From Sphingomonas sp. UBA978 (GTDB lineage Bacteria; Pseudomonadota; Alphaproteobacteria; Sphingomonadales; Sphingomonadaceae), in contig NZ_DBBS01000010.1 in NCBI RefSeq assembly GCF_002292295.1, positions 62,001 through 126,000 of the forward strand: a stretch of 64,000 bases of DNA. The letters run 5' to 3'. The notes below the pieces were generated by a model. It was not told the DNA's origin. It searched no databases and saw only the letters and a program-made list of their open reading frames with translations. Below are positions 47,733 through 56,339 of the stretch, piece by piece; position 1 is the stretch's first letter, and each line of letters opens with the position of its first letter. A program made the position numbers and the translations under genes.

Positions 47733-50700
47733 TTATTCCGCCGGCAGCGCGTGGGGCGCGGCGGCGGCGGCGGCGTGCCGGCGGCGGGCGAGGCGATCGC
47801 CCAGCGCGCGGCACACGACGTAGAAGGTGGGCGTGAACAGCAGGCCGAACCCGGTGACGCCGATCATGCCGAAGAACACCGCGGTGCCGAGCGCCTGCCG
47901 CAGTTCCGCGCCGGCGCCCGTCGCGATCAGCAGCGGCACCGCGCCGAGGATGAAGGCGAAGCTGGTCATCAGGATCGGCCGCAACCGGTCCTGCGCGGCG
48001 CGGACGGCGGCCTCGACTGGCGATAGCCCGTCCTGCTCCTCCGCCTGCTTGGCGAATTCGACGACGAGGATCGCGTTCTTCGCGGCGAGCGCGATGAGCA
48101 CGACGAGGCCGATCTGGGTCAGGACATTGTTGTCCATGCCCCGCAGGTTCACGCCGATCATCGCCGCGAGCAGGCACATCGGCACGATCAGGATGATCGA
48201 CAGCGGCAGCACGAGGCTTTCATATTGCGCGGCCAGCACGAGGAAGACGAACACCACCGCCAGCGCGAAGACGATGGCGGCGGTGCTGCCCGCCGCCTTC
48301 TGCTGGAAGGCGATGCCGGTCCACTCGGTGCCGTATCCCGCAGGCAGCGTTTCGGCGGCGACCTTCTCCATCGCGACCAGCGACCGGCCGGAGGAATAGC
48401 CGGGCGCGGTGTCGCCATCCACCTCGACCGCAGGGAAGAGGTTGTAGCGGGTAACGCGATACGGCCCCGTCTTGTCGCGGAAGGTCGACACCGATCCGAT
48501 CGGCACCATCGCGCCGGAGTTCGACCGCGTCTTGAGGTTGGCGATGTCCGCCGTGGTCGCGCGGAATGGCGCATCGGCCTGTGCGGTGACGCGATAGGTG
48601 CGGCCGAGCAGGTTGAAGTCGTTGACGAACGCCGAGCCGAGATAGACCTGCAATGCCTCGAACACGCGTTCCGGGGGGACGCCGAGCATGTCGGCCTTGG
48701 CCCGGTCGATATCGGCGAAGATGCGCGGCGTGGCGGAATCGAAGAAGGTGAAGACCTGCGCCAGCCCCTCGGTCTGGTTCGCCTTAGCGATCAGCTTGCC
48801 TGTCTCCTCGCCGAGCTTCTGGTAACTGCCGCCATTCTTGTCCTGCACGATCAGGCGATAGCCGCCGGCCGAGCCGATGCCCTGGATCAGCGGCGGCGGA
48901 ATCACGAAGATGCGCGCCTCGTCGATGTCGGCGGTCGCCTTTTGTGCTTCCGCCATGATGCTGGCGAGGGTGACGCCAAGCGCTTCGCGCTCTTCGAACG
49001 ATTTCAGCGGGATATAGGCAGCGGCGGCATTGGGGGCGAGCGTCTGCGACGGGCCGTCGAAGCCGGCGAGCATGACCGCGCCCTTGACGCCCGCGAGCGG
49101 CAGGATGCGCTTGGCGACCTTCTGCACGACCGCGTCGGTACGCTCGACCGAGGCGCCGGAGGGCAATTGGACGACGGTGAGGAAATAGCCCTGGTCCTGC
49201 GCCGGGATGAAGCCCGAGGGCGTCGCCCAGAACAGGGCACCGGTGGCGGCGATCAGGCCGACATAGACCGTCATCATCCGCTTCGGGCGCGCGACCAGCG
49301 CCGCGGTCAGCGTGGCATAGCCCGCGCTCATCCGCTCGAACCCGCGGTTGAACGCGTCGCCGGCGCGGCGCACGGCCTGCGTCAGGCGATTGCCGGTATG
49401 GTCGCGGTCGTGCGCCCTGAGCAGCAGCGCGGCGAGTGCCGGCGACAGCGTCAGCGACAGCAGCAGCGAGATGATCGTCGCGGTCGAGATCGTCACCGCG
49501 AACTGCTGGTAGAAGGCACCCGACAGGCCGGTGAGGAACAGCGTCGGCACGAACACCGCGCACAGCACCAGCACGATCGCGACCAGCGCGCCCGACACCT
49601 CGTCCATCGAGGTGCGCGCCGCCTCGAGCGGGGTCAGCCCGCGTTCGAGGTTGCGCTCGACATTCTCGACCACGACGATCGCGTCGTCGACGACGATGCC
49701 GATTGCGAGGACGAGGCCGAACAGCGACAGATTGTTGAGGCTGTATCCTAGGGCCGCCAGTACCGCGAAGGTGCCGATCAGCGACACCGGGATCGCCACG
49801 ATCGGGATGATCGCCGCGCGCCATTTCTGCAGGAAGACGAGGATGACGAGCACGACGAGGATCATCGCCTCGATCAGCGTATGCTTCACCGCGTCGATCG
49901 ACTGGGCGATGAATTCAGTGGGATTGTAGATAACGCGATAGGCGAGCCCCTTGGGGAAGTCCTTCGCCATCGCCTCCATCTCGGCGCTGACCGCCTCGGC
50001 GGCGGCGAGCGCGTTCGAGCCGGGACGCTGGAACACCGCGGCGATCACCGTGGGTTCGCCCGACAGATAGGTGTTGGAGGCGTAATCGGCGGCACCCAGT
50101 TCGACCCGCGCGACATCGGCGACGCGGACCTGGCGGCCGTCGGCATCGGTGCGGATCACGACCTGGCCGAATTGCGCCGGATCGACGAGGCGACCCTGCG
50201 TCTCGACGTTGAGCTGGAAGGCGCTGCCATTGGCATAGGGCGGCTGGCCGAGCGTGCCGGCGGCGACCTGTACATTCTGCGCGCGCAACGCCTGGACGAT
50301 GTCGCCCGCGGTGAGGTTGAGCGCGGCGGCGCGGCCGGGATCGATCCACACCCGCATCGCATAGTCGCGCGCGCCGAACAGCCGCACGTCGCCGACGCCC
50401 TCGATCCGCGCCAGCCGGTCGCGGACCTGCGTCAGCGCATAGTTGGAGATATAGCCGCGATCGAGGCTATGATCGGGCGAGATCAGATTGACGACCATCA
50501 GGAAGTCGGGCGAGGTCTTGCGCGTCACCACGCCCAAGCGCTGCACCTCCTGCGGCAGGCGCGGCACCGCGACCGCGACGCGGTTCTGCACCAGCACCTG
50601 CGCGGCGTCGAGATCGGTGCCGAGGCGGAAGGTGACGGTGATCGTCACCGTGCCGTCGCCGGTCGACTGGCTGCTCTGGTAGAGCATGTTGTCGACGCCG

Positions 50701-50915
50701 TTGATCTCCTGCTCGATCGGGGCGGCGACCGTCTCCGCGACGGTTTCCGCCGACGCGCCGGGATAGGTCGCGGTGACGGTCACCGTCGGCGGCACGATGT
50801 CGGGATATTGGGACACCGGCAGGCCCCAATAGGCAATGGCGCCGACGATCGTGATGATGACCGCGATGACCGCGGCGAAGATCGGCCGCGTGATGAAGAA
50901 GCGCGAAAAGCGCAT
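47733..50915 (-). CDS. RND efflux pump inner-membrane transporter (HAE-1 family)
   Basis: A 1060-aa protein with the AcrB/MexB plan: 12 transmembrane helices and two large periplasmic loops. Diagnostic segments are FFITRPIFAAVIAVIITIVGA at the start, QYPDIVPPTVTV, AIEQEINGV-type loop text, the proton-relay pair in AIGIVVDDAIVVVENVERN (two Asp in TM4), SGFIPAQDQGYFLTVVQLP, and AKNAILVVEFAKQ in TM10 (relay Lys in AAKNA). It uses the proton gradient to export drugs or other amphiphiles. It lies 51 bp after the adaptor gene and 12 bp before the outer-membrane gene. Substrates cannot be read from sequence. Confidence 0.96.
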   Translation of the reverse strand: MRFSRFFITRPIFAAVIAVIITIVGAIAYWGLPVSQYPDIVPPTVTVTATYPGASAETVAETVAAPIEQEINGVDNMLYQSSQSTGDGTVTITVTFRLGTDLDAAQVLVQNRVAVAVPRLPQEVQRLGVVTRKTSPDFLMVVNLISPDHSLDRGYISNYALTQVRDRLARIEGVGDVRLFGARDYAMRVWIDPGRAAALNLTAGDIVQALRAQNVQVAAGTLGQPPYANGSAFQLNVETQGRLVDPAQFGQVVIRTDADGRQVRVADVARVELGAADYASNTYLSGEPTVIAAVFQRPGSNALAAAEAVSAEMEAMAKDFPKGLAYRVIYNPTEFIAQSIDAVKHTLIEAMILVVLVILVFLQKWRAAIIPIVAIPVSLIGTFAVLAALGYSLNNLSLFGLVLAIGIVVDDAIVVVENVERNLERGLTPLEAARTSMDEVSGALVAIVLVLCAVFVPTLFLTGLSGAFYQQFAVTISTATIISLLLSLTLSPALAALLLRAHDRDHTGNRLTQAVRRAGDAFNRGFERMSAGYATLTAALVARPKRMMTVYVGLIAATGALFWATPSGFIPAQDQGYFLTVVQLPSGASVERTDAVVQKVAKRILPLAGVKGAVMLAGFDGPSQTLAPNAAAAYIPLKSFEEREALGVTLASIMAEAQKATADIDEARIFVIPPPLIQGIGSAGGYRLIVQDKNGGSYQKLGEETGKLIAKANQTEGLAQVFTFFDSATPRIFADIDRAKADMLGVPPERVFEALQVYLGSAFVNDFNLLGRTYRVTAQADAPFRATTADIANLKTRSNSGAMVPIGSVSTFRDKTGPYRVTRYNLFPAVEVDGDTAPGYSSGRSLVAMEKVAAETLPAGYGTEWTGIAFQQKAAGSTAAIVFALAVVFVFLVLAAQYESLVLPLSIILIVPMCLLAAMIGVNLRGMDNNVLTQIGLVVLIALAAKNAILVVEFAKQAEEQDGLSPVEAAVRAAQDRLRPILMTSFAFILGAVPLLIATGAGAELRQALGTAVFFGMIGVTGFGLLFTPTFYVVCRALGDRLARRRHAAAAAAPHALPAE

Positions 50916-50966
50916 GATATGCTCCCCGGAAGAGGATGGAGTTCGGCAGGCGAGGGCGATCGGCCG

Positions 50967-52220
50967 TTACGGTGCGAAGGTGACCTCGCCCGCGGCCGGC
51001 GCGGTGCCGCCGCCGGGGGGCGCCACGTCGCCGACGGGGGCGATGCGGCCTGGCTTTGCGGTGACCTTCGCCCCCGGCATCGCCATCTGCGTGCCGCTGA
51101 TGACGACGCGGTCGTTCGGCGACAGGCCGGCGCGGATCACGCGCAGGCCGCCGAGGACCGGGCCGAGCTGCACCGGTTTGGCGGTCACCGACCCGTCCTG
51201 CGCGACGGTGAGCAAGGTCTTGCGCGCCTGATCGGTCTGTACCGCCGAATCGGGGACCAGCAGCGCACGCACCGTGCCGCCGCTGCCGAGCCGCATGTTG
51301 CCGAACATCCCCGGCGTCAGGAACAAGTCCGGGTTGGCGAGCACCGCGCGGCCGCGGATCGTGCCGGACTTGGGATCGAGCCCGTTGTCGGTGAAATCGA
51401 GCCGGCCCTTCCAGCGATAATCGCCTTCGTCCTGCAGGCGGACCTCGACCGGGGTCACGTCGGCGCCCGAGGCGGCGGCGCGCCTGGTCTTGAGGAACAG
51501 TGCCTCCGACCCGTCGAAGCTGAAGTAGATCGGATCGAGCGCGTTGATTGTGGTCAGCAGCGTGCCGTTGGCGTCGCCCGCCGCGACCAGATTGCCCGCA
51601 TCGATGCGGCGATCGGAGATGCGGCCCGCGATCGGCGCGCGCACCTGCGTGAACTCCATGTCAAGCGCGCGCGCCCGCACCCGCGCCTGCGCCGCGGCGA
51701 GCGAGGCGGTGGCGGCACGCAGCCGGGCGTTGAGCTGGTCGACGTCGCTCTTCGATACCGCATCGTCCGCGACCAGCCGGTTGGCGCGGTCGAGGTTGGC
51801 GCGGGCGAGCGCGACGTCGCTCTGCGCGCTGGCGAGGCCGGCGCGCGCCTCTGCCAATGCAGCGGCGAAGGGGCGCGGATCGATGGTAAAGAGCAATTGC
51901 CCCTGCCGCACGATCGCGCCGTCGGTGAAGTGGATCGCGGTCACCGCGCCGGAGACGCGCGGGCGCACCTCGACGCTGCGGCTCGGTTCGAAGCGGCCGA
52001 CGTAATCGTCCCATTCGTTGACCGCGCGGACCAAAGGTTGCGCGACCGTGACAGCGGGCGGTGGCGGCGCGGCCGTGGCGGGCGCATCGCGATCGATCAG
52101 GCCATAGGCGATGCCGGCGGCGGCGATCGGCACCAGCATCAGCGCGCCCTTGCGCCACGGGCGCTTCGGGCGGACGGTCGTGTCGACCGCGTCGGTATCG
52201 ATGGGGGCATGCATGTTCAT
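50967..52220 (-). CDS. RND efflux periplasmic adaptor (membrane fusion protein)
   Basis: A 417-aa protein. The N-terminus has a basic cytosolic stretch (RPKRPWRKG) and one membrane anchor (ALMLVPIAAAGIAYGLI, ~26-42) rather than a lipobox. Adaptor features are VEVRPRVSGAVTAIHFTDGAIVRQGQLLFTID (lipoyl half, listed here as two adjoining motifs), an alpha-hairpin rich in Ala/Arg (~130-195), DMEFTQVRAPIAGRISDRRI (second lipoyl half), and a beta-barrel/membrane-proximal domain to PGAKVTAKPG. It bridges the RND pump and outer-membrane channel. ATG 52220 overlaps the TGA of the preceding 134-aa gene, so the two are translationally coupled. Confidence 0.93.
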   Translation of the reverse strand: MNMHAPIDTDAVDTTVRPKRPWRKGALMLVPIAAAGIAYGLIDRDAPATAAPPPPAVTVAQPLVRAVNEWDDYVGRFEPSRSVEVRPRVSGAVTAIHFTDGAIVRQGQLLFTIDPRPFAAALAEARAGLASAQSDVALARANLDRANRLVADDAVSKSDVDQLNARLRAATASLAAAQARVRARALDMEFTQVRAPIAGRISDRRIDAGNLVAAGDANGTLLTTINALDPIYFSFDGSEALFLKTRRAAASGADVTPVEVRLQDEGDYRWKGRLDFTDNGLDPKSGTIRGRAVLANPDLFLTPGMFGNMRLGSGGTVRALLVPDSAVQTDQARKTLLTVAQDGSVTAKPVQLGPVLGGLRVIRAGLSPNDRVVISGTQMAMPGAKVTAKPGRIAPVGDVAPPGGGTAPAAGEVTFAP

Positions 52221-52621
52221 GCGTAGGCTCCCGCATGGCGGGTTGCGGCGCGCAGGCTGTCGACGATCAGTTCGTACTGATCCTCGCTGAAGCCGGCGGC
52301 GACGAAGGCGCGGATCTCGGTCGGGGCGACGGTATAGCCCTGATGGCGGCTGAGCACCGCGATCCGGCGCAGTGCCTCCAGCCGGTGGTCGGCGAGCGCG
52401 GAGCGGCGGCGGTCGCCGAACAGCGCGCCCATCGCCACCGCCATGCGGCCGGGCGTGCGCAGCGACGACAACGGGTCCTTGGCGGCGAGCGCGACGACCG
52501 ACCATTCGAGCGCGCTGAGCCGGGGGCGGGGCGTCGGTGCGGCGGGGATGGGGTCGGCGACCGGACGCGGTGCCGCGGTGATGGTGTCGGCATCCCAGGC
52601 AGTGAAGGCTAGATAGGCCAT
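52217..52621 (-). CDS. Uncharacterised 134-aa protein heading the RND operon
   Basis: A 134-aa protein with no signal peptide or membrane helix. It starts MAYLAFTAWDADTITAAP, has a Pro-rich spacer (~20-35), then a helical domain: LSALEWSVVALAAKDPLSSLR, MAVAMGALFGDRRRSALADHRLEAL, RRIAVLSRHQGYTVAPTEI and FSEDQYELIVDSLRAA. The helical part could bind nucleic acid or protein, but I recognise no family. The stop overlaps the adaptor start by ATGA and it follows the operon promoter, so it is made together with the pump. A cytoplasmic regulator or accessory factor is possible; this is inference from position. Confidence 0.7.
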   Translation of the reverse strand: MAYLAFTAWDADTITAAPRPVADPIPAAPTPRPRLSALEWSVVALAAKDPLSSLRTPGRMAVAMGALFGDRRRSALADHRLEALRRIAVLSRHQGYTVAPTEIRAFVAAGFSEDQYELIVDSLRAATRHAGAYA

Positions 52622-52798
52622 GATGATCTCCCTCGATCATGTCGTGTGGACGCGGCGGGTCGTTGCCCGCGGACGCCTGGTCCGTGGCTGATGGTCGGCG
52701 ATGGCGAGCGACCACGATCGGCGCACAGGGCTGCACGCCGTCGGATCGCTCCGGCTGGAGGACGGGTTGCATGGCTGTTGCGCTGCGGCTGCCACGTT

Positions 52799-52862
52799 CT
52801 ATACTGAGCGGTATATAAACGGCGAAGGCGGTGCGTCAACCGCTTTCTGTACCGGCAGGTAC
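52799..52862 (-). promoter_or_regulatory. Promoter and operator-like repeats of the RND operon
   Basis: Reading leftward, TTGACG (52834-52839 on the plus strand as CGTCAA) is followed after 16 bp by TATATA (52812-52817). Two inverted repeats flank this: TATAC-TGAGCG-GTATA (52800-52815), overlapping the -10 box, and GTACC-GGCA-GGTAC (52849-52862), upstream of the -35 box. TetR-type control is plausible, but no TetR gene is adjacent. Confidence 0.6.
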
Positions 52863-52905
52863 GTTTGTTTGCTTTTTATCGTCGGGCCGGTTCGACGACC
52901 GATCG

Positions 52906-53382
52906 TCAGGGGCGTGCGTCGTCCAGCCCCGCGAGTGCCCTGGCGGTGGTGTAGCAATCTTCGATATGCGCGTTGCCGGCGAGCTTCATCGCGCCGAAGC
53001 TGATCGTCGCCGCCACCGCCGATCCGATGAAGGGCACGTAGCGCGCAACCGAGGCGGTGGCGACGCGGACGCCCATCCGCCGCAGCAGCAGCAGGACGAC
53101 GTGTTTGGTGATGGTGTGGCCGATCACTTTGTTTCCCAGGCTCGCGGCGATCGCGAGGACCTGTTGGGCGCGGGTGGAATCCATCTTTTCGACCTGGTCG
53201 GCGCGCAGGCCGAAGCGTTCGCTGATCTGGGGCAGCATCTTCTTGAGGATGCCGACGTCGGCGACGAGGTCGGCGCCCGGCACGGGCACCACCGACGCCC
53301 CGGCGGAGATCGCCGCGCGCCTGGTGACCATGCGGCGGCAGTCGGCGCGGATCGCATCGAGTTCGGCGAGGGTGTGCGTCAT
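52906..53382 (-). CDS. DUF697-like small membrane-associated protein
   Basis: A 158-aa protein from ATG 53382; the frame runs further upstream without a credible start. Features are RRAAISAGASVVPVPGADLVADV, LKKMLPQISERFGL, NKVIGHTITKHVVLLLLRRMG and ARYVPFIGSAVAATISFGAMK. The Gly/Ala/Pro-rich hydrophobic pairs resemble the DUF697 family (YcjF-related), whose members insert into or sit on the inner membrane. In other genomes this domain often accompanies GTPases; none is adjacent here. The function is unknown. Confidence 0.68.
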   Translation of the reverse strand: MTHTLAELDAIRADCRRMVTRRAAISAGASVVPVPGADLVADVGILKKMLPQISERFGLRADQVEKMDSTRAQQVLAIAASLGNKVIGHTITKHVVLLLLRRMGVRVATASVARYVPFIGSAVAATISFGAMKLAGNAHIEDCYTTARALAGLDDARP

Positions 53383-53443
53383 GGCGGGGCTCCTGTGGTG
53401 CGCGTGCAACGGTCGACGGCGCCGCGAGGTCCGGCCCCCCGTG

Positions 53444-54247
53444 TCAGGCGAAGATGTCGGCGAGGCGATCGGCGTCCGGGCCGTCCTTCCAGTGGCGCAG
53501 CTCGACGAACAGCGATGCACCGACGATGGTGAACCAGGTCAGCATCACCGTCGTCACCACCGACTGGAGCAATTGCGCGAGCAGCGGCACGCGCGGCGTC
53601 GCGACCTCCGCCCCGCCGGCGATCGCCGCGAACGAGCCCGACCCGGCGACGCTCGCCACCCCGACCGCCGCCGAGGCGAGGCTGTAGATGACGAGCGCGA
53701 GCAGCAGGATGCCGAACACCGGCCAGCGGGCGCCCTTGGTCAGCGTGCGGCTGCGCCCGAACGCGCCGAACACGCCGGTCCGTTCCGCGACGATCGCGGG
53801 CAGCGACACCGACCACATCACCGCCAGCATGACGCCGGGAACGATCAGCAGCATCGTGCCGATCATCACGCCGATCGTGAACAGCAGATAGACCGCGAAC
53901 AGCGGCAGGATGCGCAGGACGCCGACGCGCAGCATCTCGGGTACTGCGGCCTCGCGACCCTGATCGTGCGCGATCGTCGCCTGGACCAGCGCGCCGCTCG
54001 CGACCAGCCACAGCGCGCCGATCACCAGCACATAGAGGCCCGCCGCGACGTACAGTCCGTCACGGACGCCGTCGAAGATAGCGCCGCCGCGGCCGATCTG
54101 CGCGGTCAGCAGCTGCGGCAGGGCCATCAGCACGAAACTGGTGCCGAGCGTCGCCACCGGATTGGTGCGGATGACGTCGGTGCTGCGGCCGAACACGCTG
54201 CCGACGGACATGCCGTGTCCGCGCCCGACCCTCGCGCTGCCCGCCAT
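53444..54247 (-). CDS. Multi-pass membrane protein, GDPD membrane-domain/YciC-like
   Basis: A 267-aa protein with about six hydrophobic segments: TSFVLMALPQLLTAQ, GLYVAAGLYVLVIGALWLVA, ILPLFAVYLLFTIGVMIGTML, LIVPGVMLAVMWSVSLPAIV, FGILLLALVIYSLASAAVGV and VTTVMLTWFTIVGASLFVEL. The pattern IVPGVMLAVMWSVSLPAIVAE followed by GRSRTLTKGARWPVFG is characteristic of the YciC/glycerophosphodiester phosphodiesterase membrane-domain superfamily, without any catalytic GDPD part. ATG 54247 is chosen; an in-frame ATG 12 codons later (MSVGSVFGRS) is also possible. It lies 61 bp upstream of the DUF697 gene on the same strand. The function is unknown. Confidence 0.75.
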   Translation of the reverse strand: MAGSARVGRGHGMSVGSVFGRSTDVIRTNPVATLGTSFVLMALPQLLTAQIGRGGAIFDGVRDGLYVAAGLYVLVIGALWLVASGALVQATIAHDQGREAAVPEMLRVGVLRILPLFAVYLLFTIGVMIGTMLLIVPGVMLAVMWSVSLPAIVAERTGVFGAFGRSRTLTKGARWPVFGILLLALVIYSLASAAVGVASVAGSGSFAAIAGGAEVATPRVPLLAQLLQSVVTTVMLTWFTIVGASLFVELRHWKDGPDADRLADIFA

Positions 54248-54459
54248 CTTTCTCGTCCCCCGGCTCTGTCCCGAAGGCGATGGTGGCGGCCGATCCGGAG
54301 GCTGTCCAGCCCGATCGACGGGCAGGCGGATTTCGGTGATTGCGCGACGGGCCGATCCGGCTAGGTTCGCCGCGGGGCGTGCCTGATGCCGTCGGGCATC
54401 GGGGCTCGGAGGGTAGGGGCTGGGAGGGTAGTATCGCGGCGTCAGCACAGGATCCGGCG

Positions 54460-55128
54460 GTGGCCGACCGGCTCGCCGCAGCGCATGCCGCGCTGCGCGC
54501 CGATCCGTCGATCCAGTTCACGCTGACGCGTCCGCCGCCGCCGCCGCAGACGCCGGAATGGCTGGAGACGATCGGCCGCTGGATCGCCGCGGCGTTCCGC
54601 CCGGTCGGGCGGCTGCTCGGCTGGATCGCGAGCCTGATGCCAGATGCGCCTTATGCCCGCATCCTGCTGTGGACGCTGCTCGTGGCGGTCGCGGCGGCGA
54701 TGGTCTGGATGGTGGTCGAGCGCATCCGCTCGGGCGAATGGCGCCTGCCCCGGCGGCGGCGCGGTGCGCCCATGGCGGAAAGCGACGGCGACGGCTGGGT
54801 GCCCGATGCGGCGCCGGCGCGGGCGTGGCTGCGCGAGGCGGACCGGCTCGCCGCGGAGGGGCGCTTCGCCGAGGCGATCCATTCCCTGCTGTTCCATTCG
54901 ATCGACGATATCGCCCGCCGCCGCCCGCAGTTGCGCCGGCCGTCGCTGACCGCGCGCGAACTCGCCGCCGCGCCCATGCTGCCGGCGGCGGTGCGGCCGC
55001 TGTTCGCCAGCATCGCCGCGCCGGTCGAGCGCAGCCAGTTCGGTGGCCGGCCCGTCGCCGATGCGGACTGGCAGGCGGCGCGCGCCGCTTATGCCGGTTT
55101 CGCGCTGCCGCAGGCGTGGCGTTCATGA
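54460..55128 (+). CDS. DUF4129 domain-containing membrane protein
   Basis: A ~222-aa protein with a start proposed at GTG 54460, supported by AGGA seven bases upstream; the frame is open from 54340, so the N-terminus may be longer. After a Pro-rich stretch (TLTRPPPPPQTPEW) come an amphipathic segment, a membrane helix (ILLWTLLVAVAAAMVWMVVE) and a C-terminal DUF4129 domain: WLREADRLAAEGRFAEAIHSL, LFHSIDDIARRRPQ, SLTARELA and a final WQAARAAYAGFALP. It is the first of six overlapping genes of a MoxR-type cluster. DUF4129 domains lie outside or at the membrane and are thought to support the assembly function of these clusters. Confidence 0.8.
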   Translation: MADRLAAAHAALRADPSIQFTLTRPPPPPQTPEWLETIGRWIAAAFRPVGRLLGWIASLMPDAPYARILLWTLLVAVAAAMVWMVVERIRSGEWRLPRRRRGAPMAESDGDGWVPDAAPARAWLREADRLAAEGRFAEAIHSLLFHSIDDIARRRPQLRRPSLTARELAAAPMLPAAVRPLFASIAAPVERSQFGGRPVADADWQAARAAYAGFALPQAWRS

Positions 55129-56339
55129 GCGAGGTCGCGATCGGCGCGCGGGCGCGGGCGGACAGCGTCTTTGCGCCGCTGACCGTGGCGTTGCTGCTGG
55201 TCATCGGCGTGCTGGGGTTCGCCGGATCGCTGCTGCTCGGTGCCTATGCGCCCGATTTCGCATCGGGTCGCAACGCCGGCGCGCATGCGCTGTCGCATGC
55301 GGCGACCGGCTATGCGGGGATCGTCGAGCTGGCCCGGGCGACCGGGCGCAACCCGCGAATCCTGCGCGCCGAGGAGGGGTGGGATACCGAGGATCTGGTG
55401 GTCGCCACCCCCGACCACGGCACCGTCGACGTCAGCACGTTCATGGAGATGCGGCGCAATCGCGCGACGCTGATCGTCCTGCCGAAATGGGCGAGCGTGG
55501 CGGACGACGCGGTCGAGGGCTGGGTCGACGTCGCCGGGCTGCTGGCGGCCGCGGACCCGGCGGCGATGCTGGCGCCGGCGACGGAGATGACGGTCACCCG
55601 CCGGCCGAGCAGGGCGCGGCCGCTGCGCCCGGTGGCCTGGGCGCCCAAAACGCTGGCGGTGGCGGCGCCGCGACCGTTGCAGGCGGTGACCGGGCCGGCG
55701 CTGACGCCGCTGGTCAGCGACGATGCCGGCCGGATCGTGCTGGGGCAGGTGTCCGGCACCAACACCTATATCCTCGCCGACCCCGACCTGCTGGCCAACC
55801 ACGGCATCCGGCGGCTGGACCGGGCCCGCGCCGCGCTCGACCTCATCGATTTCGTCAATGCGACCGGGGCGCAGGGCGTCGCCTTCGACGTGACGCTCAA
55901 CGGGCTGGGGCGCGGCCGCAGTCCGTTGAAGCTCGCATTCGAGCCGCCGTTCCTGGCGATGACGCTCGCCATCCTCGTCGCGCTGGCGCTGGTCGGCTGG
56001 CAGGCGCTGGTCCGCTTCGGCGCGGCGCACCCGCGCGCCCGCGCGATCGCCTTCGGCAAGGCGGCGCTGGTCGACAACAGCGCGATGATCGTGCGCAAGG
56101 CGGGGCGCGAGGGCGGGCTCGGCGGGCGTTATGCGGCGCTGGTCCGCGAACGCGCGCGCGCGATCTTCGGCGTGCCGCCGGGCCTGTCCGACGACGACGC
56201 CGACCGCTATCTCGACCGGCTGCGCGGGGGGAGCAGGTTCAGCGCGCTCGCCGCCGACGCGACCCGCGCCGATCATCGCGACGACATGCTGGCCGCCGCA
56301 CGGGCGCTCCATCGATGGCAACAGGAGAAGACACGGTGA
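55125..56339 (+). CDS. DUF4350 domain-containing membrane protein
   Basis: A 404-aa protein whose ATG overlaps the DUF4129 stop. One N-terminal helix (LTVALLLVIGVLGFAGSLLLGAY without its ends) is followed by a DUF4350 domain (~45-240): GYAGIVELARATGRNPRILR, WDTEDLVVATPDHG, ATLIVLPKW and NTYILADPDLLANHG. A second helix (FLAMTLAILVALALVGWQALV) and a cytoplasmic tail (GKAALVDNSAMIVRKAGREG to RALHRWQQEK) complete it. DUF4350 resembles glutamine-amidotransferase-like folds in gliding and Bat-type systems. The stop overlaps the GTG of the MoxR gene. Confidence 0.82.
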   Translation: MSEVAIGARARADSVFAPLTVALLLVIGVLGFAGSLLLGAYAPDFASGRNAGAHALSHAATGYAGIVELARATGRNPRILRAEEGWDTEDLVVATPDHGTVDVSTFMEMRRNRATLIVLPKWASVADDAVEGWVDVAGLLAAADPAAMLAPATEMTVTRRPSRARPLRPVAWAPKTLAVAAPRPLQAVTGPALTPLVSDDAGRIVLGQVSGTNTYILADPDLLANHGIRRLDRARAALDLIDFVNATGAQGVAFDVTLNGLGRGRSPLKLAFEPPFLAMTLAILVALALVGWQALVRFGAAHPRARAIAFGKAALVDNSAMIVRKAGREGGLGGRYAALVRERARAIFGVPPGLSDDDADRYLDRLRGGSRFSALAADATRADHRDDMLAAARALHRWQQEKTR

